This document shows, piece after piece, positions 11,665 to 20,353 of a stretch of DNA of 64,000 nt. Every line of letters begins with the position of its first letter. Position 1 is the stretch's first letter. A program made the position numbers and the translations under genes. Under the pieces are notes generated by a model. That model saw only the letters and a program-made list of their open reading frames with translations. It had not been told where the DNA came from and made no database searches. The DNA comes from Nakamurella sp. PAMC28650. GTDB lineage: Bacteria > Actinomycetota > Actinomycetes > Mycobacteriales > Nakamurellaceae. Location: the NCBI RefSeq assembly GCF_014303395.1, contig NZ_CP060298.1:186001-250000 (forward strand), in the 5' to 3' direction.

Positions 11665-11681
11665 CTGAGAACAATCTGAGA
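11665..11681 (+). promoter_or_regulatory. Direct-repeat operator CTGAGA-N5-CTGAGA
   Basis: Two perfect CTGAGA half-sites with 11-bp centre spacing, the usual geometry for OmpR-type regulators, end 21 bases before the next start codon. The same repeat lies next to the OmpR-type regulator gene at 28.6 kb. Confidence 0.6.
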
Positions 11682-11704
11682 CCCGGCCGCCATTCTGGCC
11701 GGGT
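11681..11704 (+). other. Hairpin overlapping a start codon
   Basis: ACCCGGCC, an 8-base loop and GGCCGGGT pair perfectly; the 3' arm includes the first two bases of the GTG at 11703. It could be the tail of a terminator for the phosphoesterase gene, or could hide the start codon. Confidence 0.45.
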
Positions 11705-12419
11705 GAAGACATCGATCCCGCTCTCGGAGCTGCTGGCGAAAGCGCCCTGGATCTCCGCGCCCTCGAACGTCCAGGCCGAGGACGCAGGATCGCTGACCAC
11801 GACACCCGCACGCGGGACCGTGGGCAACACCCGACTGACCTCGGCGACCGGGGTCGTCCTGATCGGGTTGCTGCTGGTCGAGGGCGTCACCATCCTGAGC
11901 ATCCGCCAGATGATCACGCTGCACATCTTCGTCGGCGTGCTGCTGCTGGGCCCGGTGCTGCTGAAGACCGGCAGCACGATGTTCCGCTTCGTGCGCTACT
12001 ACCGCGGCGCGCCCGCCTACCGGAAGAAGGGACCGCCGCACCCCGTCCTGCGGGTCCTGGGGCCGTTCGTGATCCTCTCCAGCCTGGCTCTGCTCGGAAC
12101 AGGGGTGGCGCTGATCTTCGCCGGCGATCACCGGTCCGACTGGTTGCTGACCGCGCACCAGACCAGCTTCTGGATCTGGGTCGCCCTGATGACGGTCCAC
12201 GTCGTCGGGCACCTCTGGGAAGCGCTCGTGGTCTCCCGGGCGGAACTGCGCGGTGCACTGCGAGGACCTCAGGCGGGCCGGAGCCGTTGGCGGCTGATCG
12301 TCATCGCTGCCGCTCTGGTGATCGGCGTGGGTACGGCGATGATCCTGCTACCGCATGCGACCTCCTGGACGACGCGCACCGCGGGCCGACACGAGGCGCC
12401 GGCTGCCGCTACGCCCTGA
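11703..12419 (+). CDS. Five-helix membrane protein, cytochrome b-like
   Basis: 238 residues with about five transmembrane segments near residues 48-65, 73-90, 116-137, 152-171 and 200-218. Histidines stand at membrane positions in TLHIFVG, AHQTSF and VHVVGHLWE, a pattern fitting haem-b ligands, though haem binding is inferred only. The first ~45 residues are polar, so the true start may lie downstream; no good ribosome site precedes the GTG. The CTGAGA direct repeat upstream ties it to the electron-transfer locus at 25-35 kb. Confidence 0.75.
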   Translation: MKTSIPLSELLAKAPWISAPSNVQAEDAGSLTTTPARGTVGNTRLTSATGVVLIGLLLVEGVTILSIRQMITLHIFVGVLLLGPVLLKTGSTMFRFVRYYRGAPAYRKKGPPHPVLRVLGPFVILSSLALLGTGVALIFAGDHRSDWLLTAHQTSFWIWVALMTVHVVGHLWEALVVSRAELRGALRGPQAGRSRWRLIVIAAALVIGVGTAMILLPHATSWTTRTAGRHEAPAAATP

Positions 12420-12516
12420 CCCGGGCCGCCGCCCCCAGTGCGCCGTACCTTCCCCACCTGCTCACCGGGCCGCCCGCCGACCGGCTGCGTCGGGATCCGA
12501 TGCTGCCGACCAGGCT

Positions 12517-12533
12517 GAGTCGGCACCCGACTC
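12517..12533. terminator. Hairpin between convergent genes
   Basis: GAGTCGG-CAC-CCGACTC forms a perfect 7-bp stem between the convergent cytochrome b-like gene and the Thr-rich gene. Confidence 0.5.
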
Positions 12534-12566
12534 GGACCGGGCCCGACTCTCCAGACCGGACCCGTC

Positions 12567-13148
12567 TCAGGAGCCGCCCGAACCACCGTTGGAGGAACCC
12601 GCCGCAGGTGTCGGGGCTGCGGCGGGTGGCACGATCGCCGCAGGCGGCGTCGGGGCGGCGGTGGTCCGCACCGGCGCCGCAGCGCTCGTCGCGGGCGCGG
12701 TCGTGGTCGTCACCGCGGCGGAGGTCGGCGTGGACGAGGGACGCCTGGTCGTGGGCGCGTGCACCTTTGGGGCCGCAGCACCGACGGTGCCCGTCTGGCC
12801 GGCGGTGCCGGTCGTTGCAGCGGGGCCGGTCTTTCCAGCGGTGCCGGTCCTGCCGGCGGCGGGCGTCCGGCCGACCGTCCCACTCGACCGGCCCGTGGTG
12901 GTGGTTTCGGCCGGGGCATCCACCCGGGCGGTCGTCGTGGTCGGCGGGGTCCCGACCGCAGCGGAGCGGGAGGCGGCGGGGTGTCCGGCGTCCACCCGAT
13001 GGGTGGACACCGCAGCGGTATGGGGAGCAGCCAGCGCCATCGTGGCGAGGACGGAGGTCAGTCCAGCCGCCCCGGCCACTCCGGCGGTCAACCCTCTGAC
13101 CCGACGGCGCATGGTCAGATATTCGAGCCCACGGGAATGGTGTGACAT
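12567..13148 (-). CDS. Thr/Ala/Pro-rich secreted protein (paralogue A)
   Basis: 193 residues. Twelve residues precede an RRRVRGLTAGVAGAAGL signal or anchor sequence; the mature part is low-complexity Thr/Ala/Pro (repeats such as TGTAGKTGPAATTGTAGQTG) and ends SSNGGSGGS. A paralogue at 30593-30928 has the same 12-residue offset, the same MRRRVR-LTAG start and a GGS end. The composition suits an unstructured, perhaps glycosylated, wall-spanning protein. AGGTGA precedes the ATG. A degenerate CTGAGA direct repeat lies about 146 bases upstream, overlapping a -35 position. No function is known. Confidence 0.7.
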   Translation of the reverse strand: MSHHSRGLEYLTMRRRVRGLTAGVAGAAGLTSVLATMALAAPHTAAVSTHRVDAGHPAASRSAAVGTPPTTTTARVDAPAETTTTGRSSGTVGRTPAAGRTGTAGKTGPAATTGTAGQTGTVGAAAPKVHAPTTRRPSSTPTSAAVTTTTAPATSAAAPVRTTAAPTPPAAIVPPAAAPTPAAGSSNGGSGGS

Positions 13149-13449
13149 TCTTCACCTACTCTTCCTCGATAACATGTTTATGTCTAAAAGGCCCGGTGAG
13201 GCTCTGCAGATCGATCATTTCCGTCGCGCCCGAACCTATACCATTCTTATTTCTTGCTGATATTTCGGCGCATTTTACGCGAAATCCGTTCTGCAGTCAG
13301 AGATTTCTAAGGATGACCTTGCTTGACGACCTCACCCGGTCCAAGTATCCATGAATCAGTCGCATCGTTGCGCATCTTCCTTCCGACCATCGCAGAATAT
13401 GTCCGATTTGCGCAGGCGGATCGATCCCTCCACCGATTGGACTAACGCC
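13149..13449. other. AT-rich divergent intergenic region
   Basis: A 301-base region between two divergent genes, clearly richer in A and T than its surroundings (for example around 13163-13190 and 13240-13290). It contains the promoter and operator at 13272-13311 for the minus-strand gene. No convincing small gene was seen. Confidence 0.6.
13272..13311 (-). promoter_or_regulatory. Promoter with degenerate CTGAGA repeat
   Basis: On the minus strand CTTAGA-N5-CTGACT (13311-13295) is followed after 17 bases by TAAAAT (13277-13272). The second half-site would occupy the -35 position, as for an activator of the OmpR type. Each half-site differs by one base or two from CTGAGA, so the match is weaker than at 11665 or 28526. 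Confidence 0.45.
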
Positions 13450-13908
13450 ATGACCGAATCCGTTACCCGCAGCAACACCACCAGGACTTCGCAGACCCCG
13501 GCTCGTCCCCAGGACGGCAAGATCTTCGCGATACTGACCGGAATCACCTCGCTGGTGGTGCTTCTGCAGGCCGTCTGGGCCGGCGTCTTCCTGGAGCACG
13601 ATGGTGAACGGGACGCATCATCCGCCTGGATCGAGATGCACGCCCGCGGCGCCGAGCTGGCGATCGTGCTCGCCCTTGCGACCACCGTCTTCGCGTTCGT
13701 CCGGATGCGGCCGCGCAAGGATCTGTGGCTCGGGAGTCTGGCCCTGACGATGCTTCTCGTCCTCGAGTCCTACCTCGGCGGTCTCATCAAGGACGCCGGC
13801 AAGGACACCCTGACCGCGGTGCACGTCCCACTGGGCATGGCCATCATGGCGCTCGTCGTGTGGATTCCGTTGCGGGCCCGCCAGTCCCGCGCCGTCAGCG
13901 CCGCCTGA
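13450..13908 (+). CDS. Small four-helix membrane protein
   Basis: 152 residues from the ATG at 13450. Four hydrophobic segments: IFAILTGITSLVVLLQAVWA, ELAIVLALATTVFAF, LWLGSLALTMLLVL and HVPLGMAIMALVVWIPL. Conserved-looking His residues in LEHDGE, MHARGA and AVHVPLG sit near membrane edges and could bind haem, as in small cytochrome b561-like proteins; this is inference. An in-frame ATG at 13399 is an alternative start. No strong ribosome site is visible for either. Confidence 0.65.
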   Translation: MTESVTRSNTTRTSQTPARPQDGKIFAILTGITSLVVLLQAVWAGVFLEHDGERDASSAWIEMHARGAELAIVLALATTVFAFVRMRPRKDLWLGSLALTMLLVLESYLGGLIKDAGKDTLTAVHVPLGMAIMALVVWIPLRARQSRAVSAA

Positions 13909-13914
13909 GGCGCC

Positions 13915-15348
13915 TCAGCCGTCCACCAGCAGGCCACGCGCCGGACCGGCCAACCGTTCGGAGCGCCGGGAGACCGCAGGCAGCGTCATCACTCTCCGGT
14001 TCTGCGGGCGGCCCGTCCGGGTGCGGGCCAGCTGTTCCTCCGCGACCGGCTTCCAGTAGCGGTCGATGACGTTCGTGGGGTCGCCGTCGATCACGTCCAT
14101 CCCCAGCTCGAGATGTTCGGCCCACAGGCGGAGTCTCGTCCGGCGGGCCAACGTGGGGTCCAGGGTCAGCACGTTGACCTCGGTGTCGTTGAAGAGCGAA
14201 TGCTCGTTGAGGTTCGCCGAACCGATGGTCAGCCATCGATCGTCGACGACCGCCACCTTTGCGTGGACGTACAGCGGGTCGATGGTGCCGTCCGCATGGG
14301 CATTCACCGTGGCGGCCAGCAGACGTCCGGCTCCGTTGTCGGCCGCGACCAGCCGTCCCAGCTGCCCGCGTGTGGTGTCGGCACCGTTGCTGGGCCTGGC
14401 GGGAAGCACGATCACGATCCGGAAATCAGGTGCTGGTGGATTTCTGAGCTTTTCGATCAGCAGCTCGGCGATTTCGGCGGACCAGAGGAACTGGTTCTCC
14501 AGATAGATGAACCTGCGGGCCGACGCAAGGCCGTGCAGGTAGGCATCCGCGATGGAGAACTCACCCCGTCGGGCGAACCCGTAGGTCCGTTCGGGAACCG
14601 TTCGGAGTAGCTGCACCGCAACGGATCCCGCCTCCGGTTGCCGTACCGGTGCGGGTAGTCGCTCGTGTGCGACCTCCTGCCAGCGGTCACGGAAGTGGTC
14701 GGCCACATCGGCCACCACCGGCCCCCGGAGGCGGGTCGACACGTCATGCCAGCCGGTGGCGCCCCTGGGCGGGTGAGCCGATAGATCCCAGCGATCACCG
14801 CTGAGATCGGACAGATCGATTCCCCCGACGAAGGCGAGTTCGTCGTCGATCACGATGACCTTCTCGTGATGGCAGTGCATCGTTCTCTCGCGTGCATCCA
14901 GTTCACACCGGACCGAGGACCCCCTGGTCAACTCCTGCTGCACCTGTTTCATCATCGACCGGGTCGGCTGGAAGATCGGGAGGGGCGGCCCGGCCCACAG
15001 CAGCACCCGCACGTCCACCCGCTGCGCGAGGTCCACGAGAATCTCGCGCAGGGTCGGTGTCCCGGGCTCGCGGCGCAGCCAGAAAACTGTGGTCAGGTGC
15101 CAGCCGGCGATGTGGACGTGGGAGTGGGCCGCTCGCAGGGCGTCGTAGATCGAGGCGAACGCCGCCTCTCCGTCGATCAACACCTCCACGTCGTTGCCGG
15201 TCGTGGCGGCCCTGGCCCCCGGAACCCACGTCCGGGAGTCGTCGGCCGAGAACACGTCTGCATGGCCCAGCTTCGAGAGTCGGTTGCGGTGATGCCGGCG
15301 CACCGACTTCTCCAGGGCGCCTCCGACCACGTCGTCGATCCGGCCCAT
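13915..15348 (-). CDS. Phospholipase D-like protein
   Basis: 477 residues with two HKD-type motifs of the PLD superfamily: HCHHEKVIVIDDELAFVGGI in the middle and YVHAKVAVVDDRWLTIGSAN near the C-terminus, followed by NEHSLFND. The pair forms one active site that transfers or hydrolyses phosphodiesters, as in phospholipases and cardiolipin synthases. No N-terminal membrane anchor is visible, so cardiolipin synthase is less likely than a soluble PLD. The ATG at 15348 is chosen because GGGAGA lies 5-6 bases upstream; ATG at 15351 and 15378 are in frame. Confidence 0.85.
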   Translation of the reverse strand: MGRIDDVVGGALEKSVRRHHRNRLSKLGHADVFSADDSRTWVPGARAATTGNDVEVLIDGEAAFASIYDALRAAHSHVHIAGWHLTTVFWLRREPGTPTLREILVDLAQRVDVRVLLWAGPPLPIFQPTRSMMKQVQQELTRGSSVRCELDARERTMHCHHEKVIVIDDELAFVGGIDLSDLSGDRWDLSAHPPRGATGWHDVSTRLRGPVVADVADHFRDRWQEVAHERLPAPVRQPEAGSVAVQLLRTVPERTYGFARRGEFSIADAYLHGLASARRFIYLENQFLWSAEIAELLIEKLRNPPAPDFRIVIVLPARPSNGADTTRGQLGRLVAADNGAGRLLAATVNAHADGTIDPLYVHAKVAVVDDRWLTIGSANLNEHSLFNDTEVNVLTLDPTLARRTRLRLWAEHLELGMDVIDGDPTNVIDRYWKPVAEEQLARTRTGRPQNRRVMTLPAVSRRSERLAGPARGLLVDG

Positions 15349-15438
15349 CATGATCTCCCGCCACTCTCGGACTGCCACAGGTCACCGTCGGCGGATGTTG
15401 CGCGTCGGGCTCCGTGGACGCTGATCCGGGAATGTACC

Positions 15439-15480
15439 CCGGCCGGGCCGACGCCGATGGGCTGACGTCGGCCCGGCCGG
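15439..15480 (-). terminator. Strong hairpin after the ABC binding protein gene
   Basis: A perfect 15-bp stem (CCGGCCGGGCCGACG and its complement) with a 12-base loop separates the transporter operon from the phospholipase gene. Confidence 0.75.
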
Positions 15481-15523
15481 TGGGCCTGTGCGCGGTGGGC
15501 CTGTGTTCGGTGGGCCTGTGCGC
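15479..15523. repeat. Three tandem 15-bp repeats
   Basis: GGTGGGCCTGTGCGC occurs three times in a row (the second copy ends TTC), just after the stop of the binding protein gene. Confidence 0.8.
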
Positions 15524-15531
15524 GGCGGCGG

Positions 15532-16644
15532 TCAGGCCAGAGGGGTGGCCGCCTTGACGAACTCGTCGGTGAAGGTCTTGCTCAGGTCGATGGTCTTGCC
15601 CTTGACCGCCGGGTTGAACGCCGAGAGCACGTTCAGGATGGTGGTGGGTCCGGTGGCCGGCATCATGCCGGTCGGGTTGAAGATGCCCTTCTCGCTGTCC
15701 AGTGCCTTGGCGTAGGCGGTCTTCCCGACGCCGGCGTAGTACGACGCCGGCATCACATCGGCGATCTGGGTGCCGTTGTGCGCCTGGATCCACTTCAGCG
15801 TCGCGACATAGGCGTTGACCAGCTTCTGCACCGTGTCCTTGTGCGAGTTGACGTAGTCGGTGGGCATGTACAGCGAGGTCGCCGGGTATTCACCGCCGAG
15901 CACCGACTGCGCTCCGGCCGAGGTCCGCATGTCGAGCAGGATGAAGGCGATACCGGTGGACAACGCCTGCGAGACGGTCGGTTCGGTCGTCATGCCGCAG
16001 TCGATTGCCTTCTGCTTCATCGCCGCCAGAAAAGTCTGCCCCGCACCTACTCCCCTCCGGGTGGTGGCGGCCGGGTCGACCCCGGCCTTGTGGGTGATGT
16101 ACTGCGTCAGGAAATCGGTGGAGGAGCCGGTATCGGTGATGCCGAGCGACCGGCCCTTGAAGTCGGCCGGGGAATTGATCTGACCCTTCAGATCGCTTCG
16201 GCACAGTTCCACCTCCCCCGGGTTCTGCAGCATCGAGACCACCGACTCGGCGGCCTTTCCCCTGCCCTGCAACACAATGGTGTGGTCGTAGAACCCGCCG
16301 ACACCCTGCACCTGTCCGGCCAGCATGTTGGTGGTCGCGTCGCCACCGGCCGGCTCGTCGATCAGGGTGAGGTTCAGGCCGGCCTTCTGGTAGTACCCGA
16401 GCTGTTTGGCGAGCATGTAGGGCAGGTAGATCTGCTTGGACATACCGCCGACCATGATGGTCAGACCGGCGTCCGAACCGGACGCAGCGGGCGCGGATCC
16501 GGCCGCTGCGGGTGCCGATCCGGCCGCACTCGAGGTGGATGCCGCCGTGGTGTTCCCGGTCGCGTTGTTCGCGCATCCGGCCAGGGACAGAGAGCCGACG
16601 GTCGCGATGATCGCGACCTTCTTCCATCGTGGGGAGTACATCAT
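15532..16644 (-). CDS. ABC transporter substrate-binding lipoprotein (nitrate/taurine type)
   Basis: 370 residues. The lipobox LSLAGC at about residue 24 predicts a lipoprotein anchored outside the membrane; an Ala/Ser/Thr-rich linker follows. The core resembles the SsuA/TauA/NMT1 group (GMSKQIYLPYMLAKQLGYYQ, GVGGFYDHTIVLQ, SLGITDTGSSTDFL), which bind sulfonates, nitrate or pyrimidine precursors; the ligand here is unknown. It is the third gene of an ATPase-permease-binding protein operon and is preceded by a tandem repeat. GGAAGGAA lies before the ATG. Confidence 0.85.
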   Translation of the reverse strand: MMYSPRWKKVAIIATVGSLSLAGCANNATGNTTAASTSSAAGSAPAAAGSAPAASGSDAGLTIMVGGMSKQIYLPYMLAKQLGYYQKAGLNLTLIDEPAGGDATTNMLAGQVQGVGGFYDHTIVLQGRGKAAESVVSMLQNPGEVELCRSDLKGQINSPADFKGRSLGITDTGSSTDFLTQYITHKAGVDPAATTRRGVGAGQTFLAAMKQKAIDCGMTTEPTVSQALSTGIAFILLDMRTSAGAQSVLGGEYPATSLYMPTDYVNSHKDTVQKLVNAYVATLKWIQAHNGTQIADVMPASYYAGVGKTAYAKALDSEKGIFNPTGMMPATGPTTILNVLSAFNPAVKGKTIDLSKTFTDEFVKAATPLA

Positions 16645-16660
16645 TGTTTCCTTCCGATCA

Positions 16661-16757
16661 GGGTTGATGGGGGTTGATCCCGGGTGGGGGTTGATCCGGG
16701 TGGGGGTTGATCCGGGTGGGGGTCGATCCGGGTGGGGGTCGATCAGGATTGATCCGG
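16661..16757. repeat. Tandem GGGTGGGGGTTGATCC repeats
   Basis: About five imperfect 16-bp units (GGGTGGGGGT[T/C]GATCC) fill the gap between the permease and binding protein genes. The strand shown is G-rich, so the mRNA leader of the binding protein gene would carry C-rich repeats. Confidence 0.85.
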
Positions 16758-16771
16758 GCTGTCGTCGGAGT

Positions 16772-17674
16772 TCAGACGGCGGTCATGTCGGCGGTCGCCG
16801 AGGGCGGCCGCCACCGCAGGATCCGCTTTTCCAGCAGGGTGATGACCAATTCGGCGAGCAGGGCGATGATCGCGACCACCACCATGCCGCCGAGCACGCC
16901 GTTCATGTCGAAGTTGTTCTGCGAGCTGCGGATCAGCAGCCCGAGACCCTTGTCTGCGCCGAGGATCTCGCCGACCAGCGCGCCGATCAACGCGAACCCG
17001 AAGCTGACGTGCAGGCTGGCCAGGATCCAGGTGAAGGCCGAGGGGATGACCACCTGACGAGTGACCTGGAGCCGTGACGCCCCGAGAATCCTCGCGTTGG
17101 CCATCAGGTTGCGGTCCACTTCGCGGGTGCCCTGGAAGGCATTGAAGAAGACCCCGAAGAAGACCAGCACCGCCGAGAGCACGATCTTGGACTCGATGCC
17201 GAATCCGAAGGCCACCGTGAAGATCGATCCGAGGATGATGCGCGGAATGGAGTTGGCCACCTTGATGAACGGTGACAACAGGTCCGCCAGCAGGCGACTG
17301 CTGCCCAGTGCGATGCCGCCGACGATGCCCAGCACCACGCCGATGACGAACCCGTAGACCGTTTCCTGGAGGGTGACGCCCACCTGCTCGGCGAGCGAAC
17401 CCTGCGGGGTGCCCACCGTGATCCAGCCTTTCAGCGTCGCCCACACCTGGCTGGGCTGCCCCCAGAAGAACGGGTCGATGTGCTTGGCGTTCACCCCCCA
17501 CTCCCACGCGTACAGCAGGCCGCCCACCAGCACCAACCTGGCCGCGTTCATCAACAGCCGTCTGCGCAGCCGCAGACTGCGGGCCGATGGGGGGGTGCGG
17601 ATGTTCAGGGTCGTCGTCGTTCCACCGATACCGGCGAACGCGCCCGAGACCTCGGCGCCCGCCACGTCGTTCAC
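16772..17674 (-). CDS. ABC transporter permease (nitrate/taurine type)
   Basis: 300 residues, about six transmembrane helices. The EAA-like loop reads ARILGASRLQVTRQVVIPSA, typical of SsuC/TauC permeases. GTG at 17674 overlaps the ATPase stop by 4 bp, giving likely translational coupling. A short Thr/Ser-rich cytoplasmic N-terminus precedes the first helix (RLVLVGGLLYAWEWGV). Confidence 0.88.
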   Translation of the reverse strand: MNDVAGAEVSGAFAGIGGTTTTLNIRTPPSARSLRLRRRLLMNAARLVLVGGLLYAWEWGVNAKHIDPFFWGQPSQVWATLKGWITVGTPQGSLAEQVGVTLQETVYGFVIGVVLGIVGGIALGSSRLLADLLSPFIKVANSIPRIILGSIFTVAFGFGIESKIVLSAVLVFFGVFFNAFQGTREVDRNLMANARILGASRLQVTRQVVIPSAFTWILASLHVSFGFALIGALVGEILGADKGLGLLIRSSQNNFDMNGVLGGMVVVAIIALLAELVITLLEKRILRWRPPSATADMTAV

Positions 17675-18507
17675 GACGCCACCTGCGTGGTGCGCGCGTA
17701 GGCCGTTTCGACCTCGGAACGCAGGGCTTCCCAGATCTTCTCGTAGATGGCGACGAACTCGGGCTCGAAGCGGATCTCCTGCGTCCGCCGTGGTCGCGGA
17801 AGATCGACCGGGAAGACCTCCTTGATGGTGCCGGGACCCGCGGTCAGGACCACCACCTTGTCGGCCAGGGCGATCGCCTCCTCGAGATCGTGCGTGACGA
17901 AGATGACCGCCGGGCGGGTCAGCTCCCAGAGCCCCAGCAACTCGTCCGACATGATCGATCTGGTCTGCACGTCCAATGCCGAGAACGGCTCGTCCATCAA
18001 CAGCACCTCGGGCTCGTTGATCAAACTCTGGGCCAGTGCCACCCGCTTGCGCATCCCACCGGACAACTGATGGGGATACCGGTCCTCGAAGCCGGCCAGA
18101 CCGACCCGGCGCACCCAGTCGCGCGCCGCGGTGTTCGCCTTCGTCCGGGACAGACCGCGGAATCTGGGACCGGCCGCGACGTTGTCCAGCACGCTCTTCC
18201 ATGGGAACACCGCGTCCTGCTGGAACATGAAGCCGACACCCGGGGTGATGCCGGACACCGCGCGGCCGGCCACGGTGACCGAACCGGCCGACGGCCGCTC
18301 CAGCCCTGACACCAGCGTCAGCGTGGTGGATTTTCCGCACCCGGTCGGCCCGACCACGGCACAGAACTCGCCGGGCGCGATGGTGAGGTCGAAATCGCGG
18401 AGCGCCGTGAAGATCCCGCCCTTGGGTGTACGGAATCGTTTGGTCACATTTTCCAGAACGATTGCCGGCACATCGGATTGAATGTGTCTCGATGGCGTCA
18501 TTGTCAC
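17671..18507 (-). CDS. ABC transporter ATPase (nitrate/taurine type)
   Basis: 278 residues with Walker A GPTGCGKST, Q-loop FQQDAVFPWKSV, signature LSGGMRKRVALAQ, Walker B VLLMDEPFSALD and the switch His in FVTHDLEEAI. It drives import by the permease and lipoprotein encoded next. The GTG at 18507 has AGGAG eight bases upstream; an ATG two codons later is the alternative. It is divergent from the sensor kinase gene at 18779, which suggests regulation by that system. Confidence 0.9.
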   Translation of the reverse strand: MTMTPSRHIQSDVPAIVLENVTKRFRTPKGGIFTALRDFDLTIAPGEFCAVVGPTGCGKSTTLTLVSGLERPSAGSVTVAGRAVSGITPGVGFMFQQDAVFPWKSVLDNVAAGPRFRGLSRTKANTAARDWVRRVGLAGFEDRYPHQLSGGMRKRVALAQSLINEPEVLLMDEPFSALDVQTRSIMSDELLGLWELTRPAVIFVTHDLEEAIALADKVVVLTAGPGTIKEVFPVDLPRPRRTQEIRFEPEFVAIYEKIWEALRSEVETAYARTTQVAS

Positions 18508-18778
18508 CAGTGGGTCTCCTTTTTGGTCCGTTGAGGCAGAAGACTGCCCGCACCATCGGAGCATGCAAAGCATTCGCGCCGAACTCACCGAAAAGCTTCA
18601 TTGCACACATATTCGATCTTTTCTGGATACGTGGCGCAACTTCCGGCAGGTTTGGTGCATTTTGCTCATCACCGCTTCCGTCGGAGCAGCGCCTGTGCTT
18701 GACTTCGGTGGACGCAGCGAGATCGGGACCATGCGCGTCGAGCCACCAGAGTCACACCAACGGAGGTGCTGATCGCCC

Positions 18779-20353
18779 ATGCGCTCCCTGGCATCCTGGT
18801 TGCTGTGGTCGGTCGTGGGCATCCTGGTCGGCACGGCGGCCGTCGGCGGTCTCCTGCAGATTCGGCAGACGAGCGCGGTTCTCGATCAGCAGTTCCAGGA
18901 GCGGGCGAGAGCCGAAGCCAGCGCCGTCGCCGACATTCCGCAGGTCCGCGCGGCTCTCATCGCCCACGATCCCGACCGGACGCTGCAGCCGCTGACCGCC
19001 AGGGTGCAGCGCGACACCGGCGCCGCGTACGTCGTCATCACCGACCGGTTCGGGATGCGTTACACCCACCCGACCGCAGCACTGATCGGGCGGCGGCTCG
19101 AGGAGCCGGTCGAGGTGCTCGATGGCCGGACGCACGTCGGCATCGACAACGGCAGCCTGGGCCGCTCGGCCAACGGCAAGGCGCCGATCTTCGCGCCGTC
19201 CGGCGAGGTGATCGGCCAGGTGTCGGTGGGCATCCTGGAGACCACCGTGGCCTCCCAGTTGTCGTCCCAGATCTGGGGAATCGGACTCTACCTGGCGATA
19301 GCGCTCGCGGTCGGGGTGTTGGTGGCCCTGATGATGGCCCGGTCGATGAAGCGCAAGACCTTCGGGCTGGAACTGGGTGAGATCAGCTCCCTGCTCCAGG
19401 AGCGGGAGGCGATGCTGCACGGGATCCGCGAGGGCGTCATCGGATTCGATGCCCGACAACGGGTTTCGCTGATCAACGACGAGGCCCGGCGCCTGCTCGG
19501 ACTGTCCGACCAGAAGGTCGGTGAACCGCTCACCCGGTCCCTCCCGCCCGGTCGTCTGCTGGACGTGTTGACCGGCGGTTCGACCGGAGCAGATCAGGTG
19601 GTCCTGACCGACGACTCGTTGCTGGTGGTGAATCGGCGCACCGTGGTGATCGGCGGCAGGTCTGCGGGCAGCGTCGTCACCCTGCGGGATCGGACCGAGA
19701 TGGAGGGACTCATCAGAGAACTGGATTCGGCGACCGGTCTCGCCCATGCGCTGCGCGCGCAGGAGCATGAATTCGCCAATCGCCTGCACGTCATCGGTGG
19801 GCTGCTGGATCTGGAGGAAATCGCCGAGGCCCGAAGGTACGTGGATATCGTCGGCGCCGGGCACACCGGCTCCGCGGAGGACCTGCGCGCCCAGATCTCG
19901 CCGCCGTTGATCGCCGGACTGCTACTGGCCAAGCAGACCATCGCCGCCGAGCGGGACATCGATCTGGTCCTGACCGAGGACTCGCACCTCCACCTGCCGA
20001 ACGGGCCGACGGCCCAGAACGTCATGACCATTCTCGGGAACCTGATCGACAATGCGCTGGATTCGGTCGGAGACCGACCAGCGCCCCGGGAGGTGGTGGT
20101 GGCCATCGCCGGTGACGCGGTCCTGTCCATCGTCGTCAGCGACAACGGGCCGGGGGTGGACCCGGAGAACATCGAGCGCATCTTCGCCGACGGTTTCTCC
20201 ACGAAACCGACGAGGGCCGACCGCCGTCGCGGGATGGGACTGGCCCTGGTCCAACGACTCGTCCGCAGATCCGGCGGCAGCATCACGGTCGATCCGGGTC
20301 CGGGCGGCCGTTTCGAGGTCGTCATGCCTGCGACTGCGGAACTGCCCGCATGA
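18779..20353 (+). CDS. CitA/DcuS-like sensor histidine kinase
   Basis: 524 residues. An N-terminal helix (LLWSVVGILVGTAAVGGLL), an extracytoplasmic Cache/PDC-like sensor of about 140 residues (ending GEVIGQVSVGIL), a second helix (LYLAIALAVGVLVALMMA), a cytoplasmic PAS domain and a kinase domain. The phosphoacceptor is the His in EHEFANRLHVIGGLLDLEE, typical of the citrate/C4-dicarboxylate sensor family; the ATPase shows NLIDNALDS, DNGPGVDPE and RGMGLALV. A TGA directly precedes the ATG in frame, which fixes the start. It is translationally coupled to the regulator gene. Confidence 0.9.
   Translation: MRSLASWLLWSVVGILVGTAAVGGLLQIRQTSAVLDQQFQERARAEASAVADIPQVRAALIAHDPDRTLQPLTARVQRDTGAAYVVITDRFGMRYTHPTAALIGRRLEEPVEVLDGRTHVGIDNGSLGRSANGKAPIFAPSGEVIGQVSVGILETTVASQLSSQIWGIGLYLAIALAVGVLVALMMARSMKRKTFGLELGEISSLLQEREAMLHGIREGVIGFDARQRVSLINDEARRLLGLSDQKVGEPLTRSLPPGRLLDVLTGGSTGADQVVLTDDSLLVVNRRTVVIGGRSAGSVVTLRDRTEMEGLIRELDSATGLAHALRAQEHEFANRLHVIGGLLDLEEIAEARRYVDIVGAGHTGSAEDLRAQISPPLIAGLLLAKQTIAAERDIDLVLTEDSHLHLPNGPTAQNVMTILGNLIDNALDSVGDRPAPREVVVAIAGDAVLSIVVSDNGPGVDPENIERIFADGFSTKPTRADRRRGMGLALVQRLVRRSGGSITVDPGPGGRFEVVMPATAELPA

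Noticed and set aside
18482-18772. A 96-codon plus-strand frame before the sensor kinase
   Set aside because: It overlaps the start and promoter of the ABC ATPase gene, has no ribosome site and no protein-like character.
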